A DNA stretch of 64,000 nucleotides from the NCBI GenBank assembly GCA_963834875.1, contig CAWIDG010000027.1, positions 1 to 64,000 of the forward strand, given 5' to 3'. The notes beneath the pieces were generated by a model, which saw only the letters and a program-made list of their open reading frames with translations, was not told where the DNA came from and made no database searches. This stretch comes from DATAGF01 sp963834875 (GTDB taxonomy: Bacteria; Actinomycetota; Thermoleophilia; Miltoncostaeales; Miltoncostaeaceae). Position numbers and translations under genes: made by a program. This document shows positions 1 through 8,112 of this stretch, piece by piece; position 1 is the first letter of the stretch, and every line of letters begins with the position of its first letter.

Positions 1-53
1 GCGGGGACGGCAATGACCGAGCCGCGCACCTCGGGCACCCAGAGCCCGCGCCG

Positions 54-116
54 ATGGCCTCCGGCCGCGGCCACCACGACGTCGTCGTCGTGGGCGCTTG
101 CCGCGTGGGAGCCTGA
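54..116 (+). pseudogene. remnant of a flavoprotein N-terminus
   Basis: A 20-codon frame reads MASGRGHHDVVVVGACRVGA and then stops. The DVVVVGA segment is the first beta strand and turn of a Rossmann FAD-binding fold, as found at the start of FAD-dependent monooxygenases ('DVVVVGARVAGA'). Nothing downstream continues the fold in any plus frame. I read it as a decayed or truncated gene start. The match is very short, so chance is possible. Confidence 0.2.
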
Positions 117-143
117 CACACCCGACCCTGAGAGGGGACCTCG

Positions 144-290
144 ATGAACAATGCGATCCAAACCACATCCGGCGACTACATCCACCCGCAGGACTTCGTC
201 CGGCGCCGCCGCTGGGCGGGAAGCCGCACCTCGCCCGCGCTGCTCGCGGCCTCGTATGCGTCGGAGGACGCTTCCTCGGAGGCGAACTGA
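144..290 (+). CDS. small hypothetical protein, 48 aa
   Basis: ATG is preceded by a purine-rich GAGAGGGGA (130-138) at a usable distance. The 48-residue product begins MNNAIQTTSGDYIHPQDFV, followed by an Arg/Trp patch (RRRRWAG), and ends in an acidic Ser-rich tail. It has no signal peptide, membrane segment or cysteine. Its codons and amino acids are less Ala/Arg-monotonous than the shadow frames here, and the ribosome site supports translation. I do not recognise the family. It stands alone in a stretch otherwise free of intact genes. Confidence 0.4.
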   Translation: MNNAIQTTSGDYIHPQDFVRRRRWAGSRTSPALLAASYASEDASSEAN

Positions 291-570
291 GCCGGACGGT
301 CTGGCGCTTCGGCGGGCGCGACGCCCTGGTGGCCCGCCACCAGGGCTACCGCGCGCATTGGCCTGACTTGCCACGCGGCGGGGACGGCTCCAGGGCTTTC
401 GGGCCGCCGTGACGCGCGGGGCGGTACCCCGCTCGCCGCCCGCCCTGGCCAGGATCCGCCGTCCCTGGCGGACCCTGGTCCCTGACGAGCGCTGGGGCGC
501 GCCCCGGGCATGAGCCTCGCCCGAGCTATCGCCTCGGCCCTGCCGCACGCCTCGGCGGCAAGCGGTGGGG
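291..570. other. non-coding stretch with a tight hairpin
   Basis: I see no convincing gene between the small ORF and the end of the broken regulator on the minus strand. The only structure is a perfect inverted repeat at 323-346: GCCCTGGTGG, loop CCCG, CCACCAGGGC. It has no T-tract, so it could be a weak terminator of the 48-aa ORF or just GC-rich chance. Confidence 0.3.
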
Positions 571-3500
571 TCAGCCGCCGCCCGGTGCACGCGGGCCTCC
601 GTCCCGGGCATGCACCGCAGCAACCTGCCCAGCCGGTCGGCGGCCCGCTGCTCGAGCGCGCTCGCGCCCTGGCGGCGCGCGACCGCCATCGCCGCGCGGT
701 AGGCCTCCTCGGCGCCGGCCTCGTCGGGCACGGGCCCCGCGAGCGCGACGTCGCCCTCGAGCCGGTGGAGGCTCCGCTCGCCAGTAGAGCTCGTGCCCGA
801 CGTCGGCTAGCGCGGCCGCGTCCTGGCCGATCCGCCGCGCGTCGTCCGGGGCGCCCGCGTCCAGGTGCGACTCGCCAGGAGCGCCATGAAGTACGGCCGC
901 AGAGCCGCCGATCCGGTCGCGTCCGCCGCCTCGACACCCGTCGCGCATCTGGGCGGTCCCGCCCTCGGCATCGCCGGAGCGGGCGGCGGCCCATCCGCGC
1001 AGGATTCGTCCCAGGCCTGGAACACGGCGATCCCGTGCTCGCCGGCGCGCTCGTGCGCCTCCTCCGCCGAGCGCCGCGACGACGTCCGGCTCACCGCGGA
1101 ACTGGTGCACGACCGCAGCGCAGAGGAGCGCGTAGACCAGGGTTAGCGGGTGGTCGAGCGTGCGGGCGGTAGCGACGGCGGCGGCGCTGGTCGCCGCCGC
1201 CGCGTCGGGCTCGCCGGTCAGCCACTGGAGCCAGGCGAGGTAGGAGGCGCCGGCCACGCCCGGGTCTTCGCCGAAGCGGAACTTGATCTCGCCGTCTCGC
1301 TCCGCATCGAAGGAGGCGGGGATGCGGTCCAGCTGCTCGCGTGCCGGCCTCGAGCCGGCCCATGGCGAGCAGCGGCAGGGCCGCGCGCGGTGCGGACCGC
1401 GACCGCCGGATCGGCGTGCTCCTCGGCGAGGCGGAGGAAGGCCTCGCCGATCTCCAGGGCCGACGCGTGGTTGCCGGCGACGATCTCGTTGTTCCAGAGC
1501 CCGTCGAGGACGGGCAGGATCTCGGGGCCCTCGCCGAGCGCCTCCACCAGCTCCCGGGCGCGGGCGTAGTTGGCGCGGGTCTCGTCGGCCGCGTAACGGC
1601 GCGGCGATCAGGGCGTTGCCCAGCGCGATCCGCAGCGTCAGCTCGCGCTCCGCCCGCTCCGCGACGTCGGGCGCCCCGAGCAGCGTCTCGATCGCGTCGC
1701 CCAGGAGCAGGGCCGCCTCGCGATGGGCGCTCCGTCGCAGCGCGGCGTCGGCCGCCAACCCCAGGTGGCGCACCGCCCGCTCCCCGTCCGGCGAGCGCCC
1801 GAAGTGCGATGCGAGCAAGGGGGCGATCTCCTCGGCGCGGTCGCCCCACGCGTCCTCCAGCCGCGCCCCGACCCGCGCGTGCATCGCGGCGCGCCGGCCG
1901 GCCGGGCAGCCGTCGTAGAGCACCTCCCGGCAGAGGTCGTGCGTGAAGGCGAAGCGCGTCGAGATCGTGCCGTCGGGCCAAGCTCGGCCCCCTCCGAGAC
2001 GATGAAGAGCCCGCGGCGGGTCAGCGTCGCACAGCGCATCTCGACGTCGTGCGGGTCGGCCCCCGACCCGGCGGCGGCGGCCGCCGCCGAGAACCGTGCC
2101 CCGACGATGCTCGCCGCCGCGAGCACCGCCTGGTCGTCCTCCGGAAGCTCGACGAGCATGCTCTCGATGAGCTCACGCACCGTCTCGGGAACCGCGTCGC
2201 CGAGCTCCCCCTGGTCCAGCCAGGCGTCGATGAGCGTCCGTACGAAGAGGCAGTTGCCCCCGGTGCGAGCCTGGATCGTGCCCGCGAAGCCCTCTGGGGG
2301 CGCAGGCGCGCCGGCGGGCAGCCGGCGCGCGACCAGCTCGCTGATCGCCGGCGTCGTGAGCGGCTCGACCCTCAGCTCGACGCACAGGTCACGGGTCGCC
2401 AGGTCGCGTGCCAGCGCGCCGACCGGGTGGCCGACGATCGCCGCCTCCCCCGGGCGGTAGGTCCCCATCACCAGCAGGCGCGCCGGCTCGCGGCGGCGCG
2501 CGATCGCCTCGACGACGTCGAGCGTCGAGTGGTCCGCCCAGTGCAGGTCCTCGAGCAGCACGACCACTGGCGCATCCGCCGCCATCGCCTCGAGCGCCTC
2601 GACGATCTCGCGCAGCATCCGCTCGCGGCCGGCGCCGAGCGCGCGGCGGCCTGCGGCGCCCGGCTCCTCGCCGGCCGCCAGCCACGGCATCTGGGCCAGC
2701 CACGTCGGCGCCGTCTCAGCGAGCGTCCGGACCACCCGCTCGCCGCCCGGCCGCCGTGCAAGCCGCCCGAGCGCCTCGAGGACCGGCATGAAGGGCTCGC
2801 CGACGCCGCGGTGGGCGATGCACTGCCCGCGGGCGACGCGCGTGCCGCGCTGGCCGTCGGCCGCGTCGGCGAACGCCTCGACCAGCGTGGTCTTGCCGAT
2901 CCCGGCCTCGCCCGTGACGAAGACGATCCGCCGCTCGCTCCCAAGCGCCTCGGCATGCAGGCGCGCGAGGACGCCCAGCGGCCGCTCTCGGCCGACCGGA
3001 GCGGCTCGGCGGGCGACGCGGGCCGCGGGAGCGCTCGCCGGCCACGGGGCGGCCGGGGGGGTCCCATCCGCGCGGAGCTCGGGGTCCTGGCGGAGGATGC
3101 GCCCCTCCAGCTCGCGGAGGTCGGCCGACGGCTCGAGCCCCAGCTCGTCGGACAGCACTCGGCGTGCCTCCTGGTAGGCGGCGAGCGCCTCGGCCTGGCG
3201 CCCCGAGCGATAGAGGGCCAGCATCTGGCGGCGCCGGAGGCTCTCCCTCAGCGGATGGCGCGCGACCAGCGCGTCCAGCTCGCCGACCAGCTCGGCGTGG
3301 CGCCCGAGCGCCAGGTCGGCCTCGACGCGCTCCTCGAGGGCGGCGAGGCGCAGCTCCTCCAGCCGGTCGGCCTCGACGCGCGCGAACGGCGCTGAGAACT
3401 CGGCCAGGGCCGGGCCTCGCCACAAGGCGAGCGCGCGCCCCAACAGCCACGACGCCGCAGTGTGATCGCCCAGCGCGGCTGCCTCGCGAGCCTCGCGGCG

Positions 3501-3806
3501 GAGCCGCTCGAACCGCAAGAGATCGATGTCCTCGGGGGGCACGTCCAGGGCGTAGCCGGGAGGGCGGGTGACCAGGTGGTGGCGCGGGAGCGATTTGCGG
3601 AGCTGCGAGACGAGGATCTGGACCATCTTCGGCGCCGTCTCCGGGACGGCCTCGCCCCACAGGTCGTCCACGAGGCGCGACGCCGGGACCGTGCGCCCCG
3701 CGCTCAGGATGAGGATCGCGAGCAGCGCTCGTGGCCGCGAGGCGCCCAGCGCGACGGCGCGGCCCGCGTCGCGCACCTCCAGGGGGCCGAGCAGGAGATA
3801 CTCCAC
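571..3806 (-). pseudogene. AfsR/SARP-type regulator with ATPase and TPR region, frameshifted
   Basis: The start is clear (MEYLLLGPLEV). Residues 1-95 are an OmpR-like winged helix and about 96-245 a bacterial transcriptional activator domain (BTAD). Walker A GEAGIGKTT lies near residue 300 and Walker B VVVLLEDLHWAD near 410. A TPR-like helical tail follows. Proteins of this order (SARP-BTAD-STAND ATPase-TPR) are usually about 1000 residues and activate secondary-metabolism or stress genes. The frame breaks near 1980, where the true frame resumes as DGTISTRFAFTHDLC. It then breaks again near 1600, 1370-1340, 1090 and 1000-850. Recognisable helical sequence continues in alternating frames to about 570. 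Either it is a pseudogene or the base calls are poor. Confidence 0.7.
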
Positions 3807-3853
3807 CCGGCGAGCGTCCCACGAAATGGTCGCCCGGCGCGCACGCGCGCTTG

Positions 3854-4083
3854 ATGACGTCCGGGGCGCGCCAGGTGATCGGGCTCTGCACGCCGGCCGC
3901 CGAGGCCGAGGGGGTGCGGGCCGGGCTGCGGGTGGGCGAGGCGCTCGCGCGCTGCCCGCGGCTCGACCTCGTGGTGCCCCACCCCGAGCCGGCCGCGGAA
4001 GGCCGCCGAGCGGCTCCTCGAGCGCCTCGAGGCCGACGGCTTCGCGGTCGAGCCGATTACGACGGTCGCGGCGAGCGGTCGTG
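3854..4083 (+). pseudogene. fragment of an ImuB-like (Y-family polymerase-related) protein
   Basis: The frame reads RQVIGLCTPAAEAEGVRAG then LRVGEALARCPRLDLVVP, and after a one-base shift near 3990 AAERLLERLEADGFAVEPI. This matches my memory of the early palm region of actinobacterial ImuB/DinB-like proteins, where 'AxxxGVRxGMxxxEALARCP' precedes a helix. The N-terminal catalytic strand and everything after about 75 residues are absent. The genuine protein is about 450-500 residues and sits in an imuA-imuB-dnaE2 cassette, which is not here. It lies head to head with the broken SARP regulator. Confidence 0.45.
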
Positions 4084-4431
4084 ACGCTCGCTCTCAGGTG
4101 CGAAGCGGTTGCTCACGCAACGGAGGGCGGGAGCGCCGGGTGGCGCTCCCGCCGCTAGCGCGTTGGTCAGAGCTGGAGTCCGGCGGTGGCTGACATCATC
4201 GGGGCCCGCCTCGCGCGCACGGTGGCGATGATCTTCGACGCCGGGCACGGCGGGGTGTTCCAGTTCCACGAGGACTTCGCAAGCGGGCTCTCGAGTTCCT
4301 ATGAGAGCTCCCGCGCCGCCGCACACCCTCGCGCGGACCGCCCTCCGCACGTCGTCCGCGCCGCGGCCGACCCGTTGGCGTCCTTCCACGACCTGCGAAC
4401 GGCTGGCAAGCTCCCGCCGGGGAGAACGGTC
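4084..4431. other. intergenic region without a recognisable gene
   Basis: An open frame runs from 4186 into the oxidoreductase downstream, but its first 82 codons (ATG at 4186) match nothing I know. The oxidoreductase has its own well-placed start at 4432. The only clear structure is the hairpin at 4126-4153, listed separately. Confidence 0.4.
4126..4153. terminator. 12-bp stem, 4-nt loop hairpin
   Basis: GGCGGGAGCGCC, loop GGGT, GGCGCTCCCGCC: a perfect 12-bp inverted repeat. No T-run follows on either strand, so it would be an intrinsic terminator of the GC-rich actinobacterial kind. It lies after the ImuB-like fragment. Confidence 0.4.
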
Positions 4432-5430
4432 ATGAAGGCATTCGTCGTCGAGCACTACGGCAAGGACGCACTCCGCGCCGCCGACGTACCCGAGCCCGAG
4501 GTCGGCGACGGCGACGTGCTGGTCAAGGTGAGCGCCGCCGGCATCAACCCGCTGGACAAGATGGTCCGCAACGGCGAGTTCAAGCGGCTCCTGAAGTACC
4601 GGACCCCGTTCGTGCTCGGCCACGACGTCGCCGGCGTGGTGACCAGGGTCGGCTCGGCCGTACGCGACTTCCAGGGAGGCGACGAGGTCTACGCTCGCCC
4701 CCGCGACCTGCGGATCGGGACCTTCGCGGAGTACATCGCGATCGACCAGGAGGACGTCGCGCCCAGGCCAGCCTCGCTCACCCTGCACGAGGCGGCCGCG
4801 GTGCCGCTGGTGTCACTGGCCGCCTGGCAGGCCCTCGTCAACCGCGCCCAGGTGAAACCCGGCCAGAAGGTCCTCGTCCACGCCGGCTCCGGCGGCCTGG
4901 GGTCGACCGTCATCCAGCTCGCCAAGCACCTCGGCGCCACGGTGGCGACGACCGCGAGCGGAAAGAACGCGGAGCTAGTGCGCAGCCTCGGCGCCGACGT
5001 CGTCGTGGACTACACGCAGGAGGACTTCGCCCAGGTCCTCTCCGGCTACGACGTCGTGTTGGACTCGGTCGGCGGCGAGAACCTCGAGAGGTCCCTCACG
5101 GTCCTCAAGCCGGGCGGACAGGCGATCGGCGTGACCGGCCCGCCGGACCCCGGGTTCGCGAAGCAGCTCGGGGCGCCGAAGTTCATGGGCGTCGTGATGG
5201 GGCTGCTGAGCCGCAAGGTCCGCAAGCAGGCGCGGAAGCTAGGCGTGAGCTACTCGTTTCTGTTCATGCAGGCCAACGGCGGGCAGCTGCGCGAGCTGGC
5301 CTCCCTCTACGACGGCGGCCACCTCCGCCCGCTCATCGACAAGACGTTCCCGTTCGACCAGACCCTCGAGGCGCTGGCGTACGTCGAGCAGGGCGGCGCC
5401 AACGGCAAGGTCGTCATCACGCTCGACTGA
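4432..5430 (+). CDS. NADP-dependent zinc-less alcohol dehydrogenase / quinone oxidoreductase-type (MDR) protein
   Basis: A 332-residue medium-chain dehydrogenase/reductase. It has the GroES-like N-terminus (MKAFVVEHYGKDALR, GINPLDKMVRNGEF), the GHDVAGVV motif, and a Rossmann segment VLVHAGSGGLGSTVIQLAKHLGA near residue 145. The structural and catalytic zinc cysteines are absent, as in quinone oxidoreductases and enoyl reductases (YhdH/QOR relatives). Such enzymes reduce quinones or enones with NADPH in the cytosol. The ATG at 4432 follows GGGGAGAA. A longer frame to 4186 lacks family similarity. The exact substrate is not evident. Confidence 0.88.
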   Translation: MKAFVVEHYGKDALRAADVPEPEVGDGDVLVKVSAAGINPLDKMVRNGEFKRLLKYRTPFVLGHDVAGVVTRVGSAVRDFQGGDEVYARPRDLRIGTFAEYIAIDQEDVAPRPASLTLHEAAAVPLVSLAAWQALVNRAQVKPGQKVLVHAGSGGLGSTVIQLAKHLGATVATTASGKNAELVRSLGADVVVDYTQEDFAQVLSGYDVVLDSVGGENLERSLTVLKPGGQAIGVTGPPDPGFAKQLGAPKFMGVVMGLLSRKVRKQARKLGVSYSFLFMQANGGQLRELASLYDGGHLRPLIDKTFPFDQTLEALAYVEQGGANGKVVITLD

Positions 5431-5527
5431 ACGCCGCCTGCCGCCCAACGCCTGCAATGGGTCCGATAGCGGAAGCGAATGGGCGGCAGTCGCAGACGCC
5501 TGTCTTGGACGATGAGCAGGAGCGCAG

Positions 5528-5567
5528 GCCGAGACTGCTCCTTCCCCCACGAGGGAGCAGTCTCGGC
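5528..5567. terminator. bidirectional hairpin terminator between convergent genes
   Basis: GCCGAGACTGCTCC (5528-5541) and GGAGCAGTCTCGGC (5554-5567) form a perfect 14-bp stem with a 12-nt loop. It sits in the gap between the plus-strand oxidoreductase and the minus-strand anti-sigma gene, where a shared terminator is expected. Confidence 0.6.
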
Positions 5568-5607
5568 GCGCCCCGCCCTCAGGCGGAGCCGGGAGAAGCG
5601 TATGTCC

Positions 5608-6402
5608 TCAGAACTCGACCGCCCCGTCGCCCTTCCAGACGGCGAGCTTGACGAGCGTCTCGTCGTCAACGCCCTCGCCCGACAGGACGCAGGTCTTCTC
5701 GTCGCGCTCCCACGTGACCACCCGCCGGCCGTCCTGGGTGAACAGCCGCAGGTCGATGCCCCCGCTCGTCACCTCGCGGGCGTCCTCGGGGGGGTCGAGC
5801 GCCTCGCCGGGCACGATCGTGTAGCCCACCTGCTTGCCCTCCTTGTCGTAGAGGACGGTGCGGGTCTCGCGGCCGTCGAGGTCGTCTCCGCGCTGGCCGG
5901 ACGCGGTCCAGCCGAACTCGGCGTCCCAGTCGGGGAAGGCGGTGCCCTCCACGGCCGCGTCGAGCAGGGCGGGCTGGGCGGGGTCCTGCGGCGGCGGCCC
6001 CTCGGCCGCCGGGCGGGCGCTGACCGCCGCGGCCTGGGCGACGGTCGGCCCGCCCCCGCCGGTCGGCAGCAGCGCGAGCACCATCAGGGCCACGAGCGCC
6101 GCGGCTACCGCGGCGATGCCCAGGGCGCCGCGGCGCCCGAGGGCGGGGCGGCGCGCCGGGCGACGTGCGCGGTCGAGGCCCTCGCGAAGCGAGGCGGGCG
6201 CGCCGCCGGCGTCGGCGGCGGCGGTTCGCAGGATCTCCACCGCGCGCCGCTGCTCGGCCAGATCGGCGGCGAGGTCCGGCGACGCGGCGGCCTCGCGCTC
6301 CACCTGCGCCGCCCGGTCAGCCGGCAGGCGTTCGTCGGCCAGCGCAGCGAGCTCCTCGGGCGTGGGCCCGGAGCCGCCTGTGCCGTCGCCTGTCCGCTCC
6401 AC
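5608..6402 (-). CDS. membrane anti-sigma factor (putative)
   Basis: The N-terminal ~90 residues are a helical sigma-binding-like segment (TPEELAALADERLPADRA, then AAQVEREAAASPDLAADLAE). One transmembrane helix follows near residue 100 (ALGIAAVAAALVALMVLALL), then about 140 residues predicted outside the cell. The HxxxCxxC zinc motif of ZAS proteins is missing. It is divergent from an ECF sigma gene 200 bp away, so it most likely sequesters that sigma at the membrane. I chose the GTG at 6402 because AAGGGA lies 6 nt upstream; an in-frame GTG at 6441 lacks a ribosome site. The external part keeps one Cys (DEKTCVLSG). Confidence 0.72.
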   Translation of the reverse strand: MERTGDGTGGSGPTPEELAALADERLPADRAAQVEREAAASPDLAADLAEQRRAVEILRTAAADAGGAPASLREGLDRARRPARRPALGRRGALGIAAVAAALVALMVLALLPTGGGGPTVAQAAAVSARPAAEGPPPQDPAQPALLDAAVEGTAFPDWDAEFGWTASGQRGDDLDGRETRTVLYDKEGKQVGYTIVPGEALDPPEDAREVTSGGIDLRLFTQDGRRVVTWERDEKTCVLSGEGVDDETLVKLAVWKGDGAVEF

Positions 6403-6605
6403 CGACAATCCCTTCGCGTCGCAGTTTCGGTGCTGCCGCACCGCGGGCGCAGACCGCGCCTTGACCTTACGGACGCCACCCGGGGCCGAGTTATTCCCGG
6501 CCTCGGCGAAATCGGTAAGTGGCGCCCAAGGGTCCGCCGCTATTGTGGCCCACGGCGGCCCGGGGCGTCGCGCCGGGCGGACGCGCGTTCCCAGGAGGGG
6601 GGAAG

Positions 6606-7094
6606 TTGGAGCGCCACCTCGACCCCCGCGCCATCGGCGATCACATCGACCGCCTGCACCGCGCCGCGTGGGCGCTCTGCGGCTCGCGTGAGGACGCCGA
6701 GGACCTGGTGCAGGAGACCTTCGCGCGCGTCCTGGCCAAGCCGCGCCTCCTGCGCCGCGAGGACGATCTGGGCTACCTCCTGCGGGCCCTGCGCAACGTG
6801 TTCCTCAGCCAGCGCCGCACCGAGTCGCGGCGCCCGCGCACGGCGCCCCTGCCCGACGAGGCGGTGTTCGCGGAGCGGCGTCCCGAGGCCGACCCGCAGG
6901 CGTCGTACGAGGCGCGCGAGGTCTACGCCGCCGTCGCCGCGCTGCCCGACGACTTCCGCGACGTCATCGTGGCCGTGGACGTCGCCGGGCTCTCCTACAA
7001 GGAGGCCGCGAAGGCCTTCAAGACGCCGGAGGGCACCGTGATGAGCCGCCTCTACCGGGCGCGCAAGCAGGTGGCGCAGGCGCTCGAGGGGTAG
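6606..7094 (+). CDS. ECF-type RNA polymerase sigma factor
   Basis: A 162-residue sigma-70 family protein with region 2 (HRAAWALCGSREDAEDLVQETF) and region 4 (LPDDFRDVIVAVDVAGLSYKEAAK, GTVMSRLYRARKQV). Regions 1 and 3 are absent, which defines ECF sigmas. The TTG at 6606 is preceded by AGGAGG (6593-6598) with 7-nt spacing, so it beats an ATG-initiated extension from 6519 of low-complexity sequence. The divergent anti-sigma gene suggests a signal-released pair. The stimulus cannot be read from sequence. Confidence 0.9.
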   Translation: MERHLDPRAIGDHIDRLHRAAWALCGSREDAEDLVQETFARVLAKPRLLRREDDLGYLLRALRNVFLSQRRTESRRPRTAPLPDEAVFAERRPEADPQASYEAREVYAAVAALPDDFRDVIVAVDVAGLSYKEAAKAFKTPEGTVMSRLYRARKQVAQALEG

Positions 7095-7128
7095 GCGCCG
7101 CCCGGCCTGTGCGAGAATTCGCCGCCGC

Positions 7129-7199
7129 GCGGGCGTAGCTCAACGGTAGAGCAATGGCCTTCCAAGCCACAGACGGGGGTTCGACTCCCCTCGCCCGCT
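7129..7199 (+). tRNA. tRNA-Gly (anticodon TCC)
   Basis: The acceptor stem GCGGGCG (7129-7135) pairs with CGCCCGC (7192-7198). The D-arm has GCTCAACGGTAGAGC. The anticodon loop CTTCCAA gives anticodon TCC. The T-arm has GGGGGTTCGACTCCCC. The discriminator is T and the CCA end is not encoded. It is 71 nt long, normal for tRNA-Gly. It reads GGA codons and sits 34 nt after the sigma-factor stop, abutting the stop of the convergent SDR gene. Confidence 0.96.
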
Positions 7200-7200
7200 C

Positions 7201-7947
7201 TCACTGGAGACCGTGGAACGCGCCCCCGTCGATGTGGAGGCCGGCGCCCGTGACGAACCCCGCCTGCTCGGAGCAGAGGAAGGCCACCACGGCGCCGAAG
7301 TCGCCCGGGTCGCCGAGGCGCCCGGCCGGGATCGCCGACGCCATCTCGTCCAGCGACCCCGCGAGCGCCGCCACCCGCGCCGTGTGGTGGGTCCCGGGCT
7401 GGAGGCTGTTGACGGTCACCCCGTCGCCGGCGACCTCGGTGGCGAGCACCTTGAGGAAGCCGGTGACCGCCGCGCGGGCGGTCGACGAGGCGATGAGGTT
7501 CCCGATCGGCTGGCGCGCCCCCAGCGAGGTGATCGCCACCACCCGCCCCCACCCGCGCTCGCGCATCGACGGCACGGCGGCCCGGCACATCGCGACCGTC
7601 GACAGGCAGTTGAGCTCGAGCGCGGCGCGGTAGGCATCGAGATCGGTCGTCGCGAAGGTGCCGGGCGGCGGGCCGCCGGCGTTCGCGACCAGGATGTCCA
7701 CCGGCCCGCCGAGGCGCTCGGCGGCCTGCTCCACGAACCCGGCCGCCCGGTCGGGCTCGGAGACGTCGGCCGCGAGCCCCACGGCGCCCTCGCCGACCTC
7801 GGCGGCCGCCGCGGCGAGGCGCTCGCGGTCGCGGCCGCAGATCGCGACGCGCACCCCCTCGGCGGCGAGCGCCCGGGCGGCCCCGAGGCCGAGCCCGGCC
7901 GACGCGGCGGCCACCGCCGCCCGCCGCCCCGCGATCCCCAGGTCCAT
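7201..7947 (-). CDS. SDR family oxidoreductase, atypical active site
   Basis: A 248-residue short-chain dehydrogenase/reductase. It has the nucleotide motif AAASAGLGLGAA (residues ~13-24), LAADVSEPDRA, the NAG motif at VANAGG and the C-terminal IDGG. The catalytic Ser is present in ITSLGA. The YxxxK pair is replaced: the segment aligned to YSASKAAV reads SSTARAAV. This 'LSNxxR-like' subgroup is known among 3-oxoacyl-ACP-reductase-like SDRs, but its chemistry is unclear. The ATG at 7947 starts the fold directly. Its stop codon is one base from the tRNA 3' end. Confidence 0.85.
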   Translation of the reverse strand: MDLGIAGRRAAVAAASAGLGLGAARALAAEGVRVAICGRDRERLAAAAAEVGEGAVGLAADVSEPDRAAGFVEQAAERLGGPVDILVANAGGPPPGTFATTDLDAYRAALELNCLSTVAMCRAAVPSMRERGWGRVVAITSLGARQPIGNLIASSTARAAVTGFLKVLATEVAGDGVTVNSLQPGTHHTARVAALAGSLDEMASAIPAGRLGDPGDFGAVVAFLCSEQAGFVTGAGLHIDGGAFHGLQ

Positions 7948-8112
7948 GGCCGGCAGGGTACCGGCCGCGCCGTGAGCGATCCGTGACGGCCGGGTGAGTG
8001 GCCGCTGATGGGCTCCGGCCATGGCGACCTCCCCCCACCCGCCCGAGCGCCCCTCGCAGAGCCTGGCCGCCCGGGTCGCGCTCGTTACGATGGCCGGCGG
8101 GGGTGGACGCGG

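Noticed and set aside
571..3806. Phase variation as the cause of the frameshifts in the SARP regulator
   Set aside because: The shifts are not at long simple repeats, and similar shifts hit dnaE and other core genes.
4186..4431. An 82-residue N-terminal extension of the MDR oxidoreductase
   Set aside because: No family similarity, and the ATG at 4432 has a ribosome site and begins the fold.
7129..7203. Integration site at the tRNA-Gly 3' end
   Set aside because: No duplicated tRNA end, integrase or phage gene follows; the next gene simply converges.
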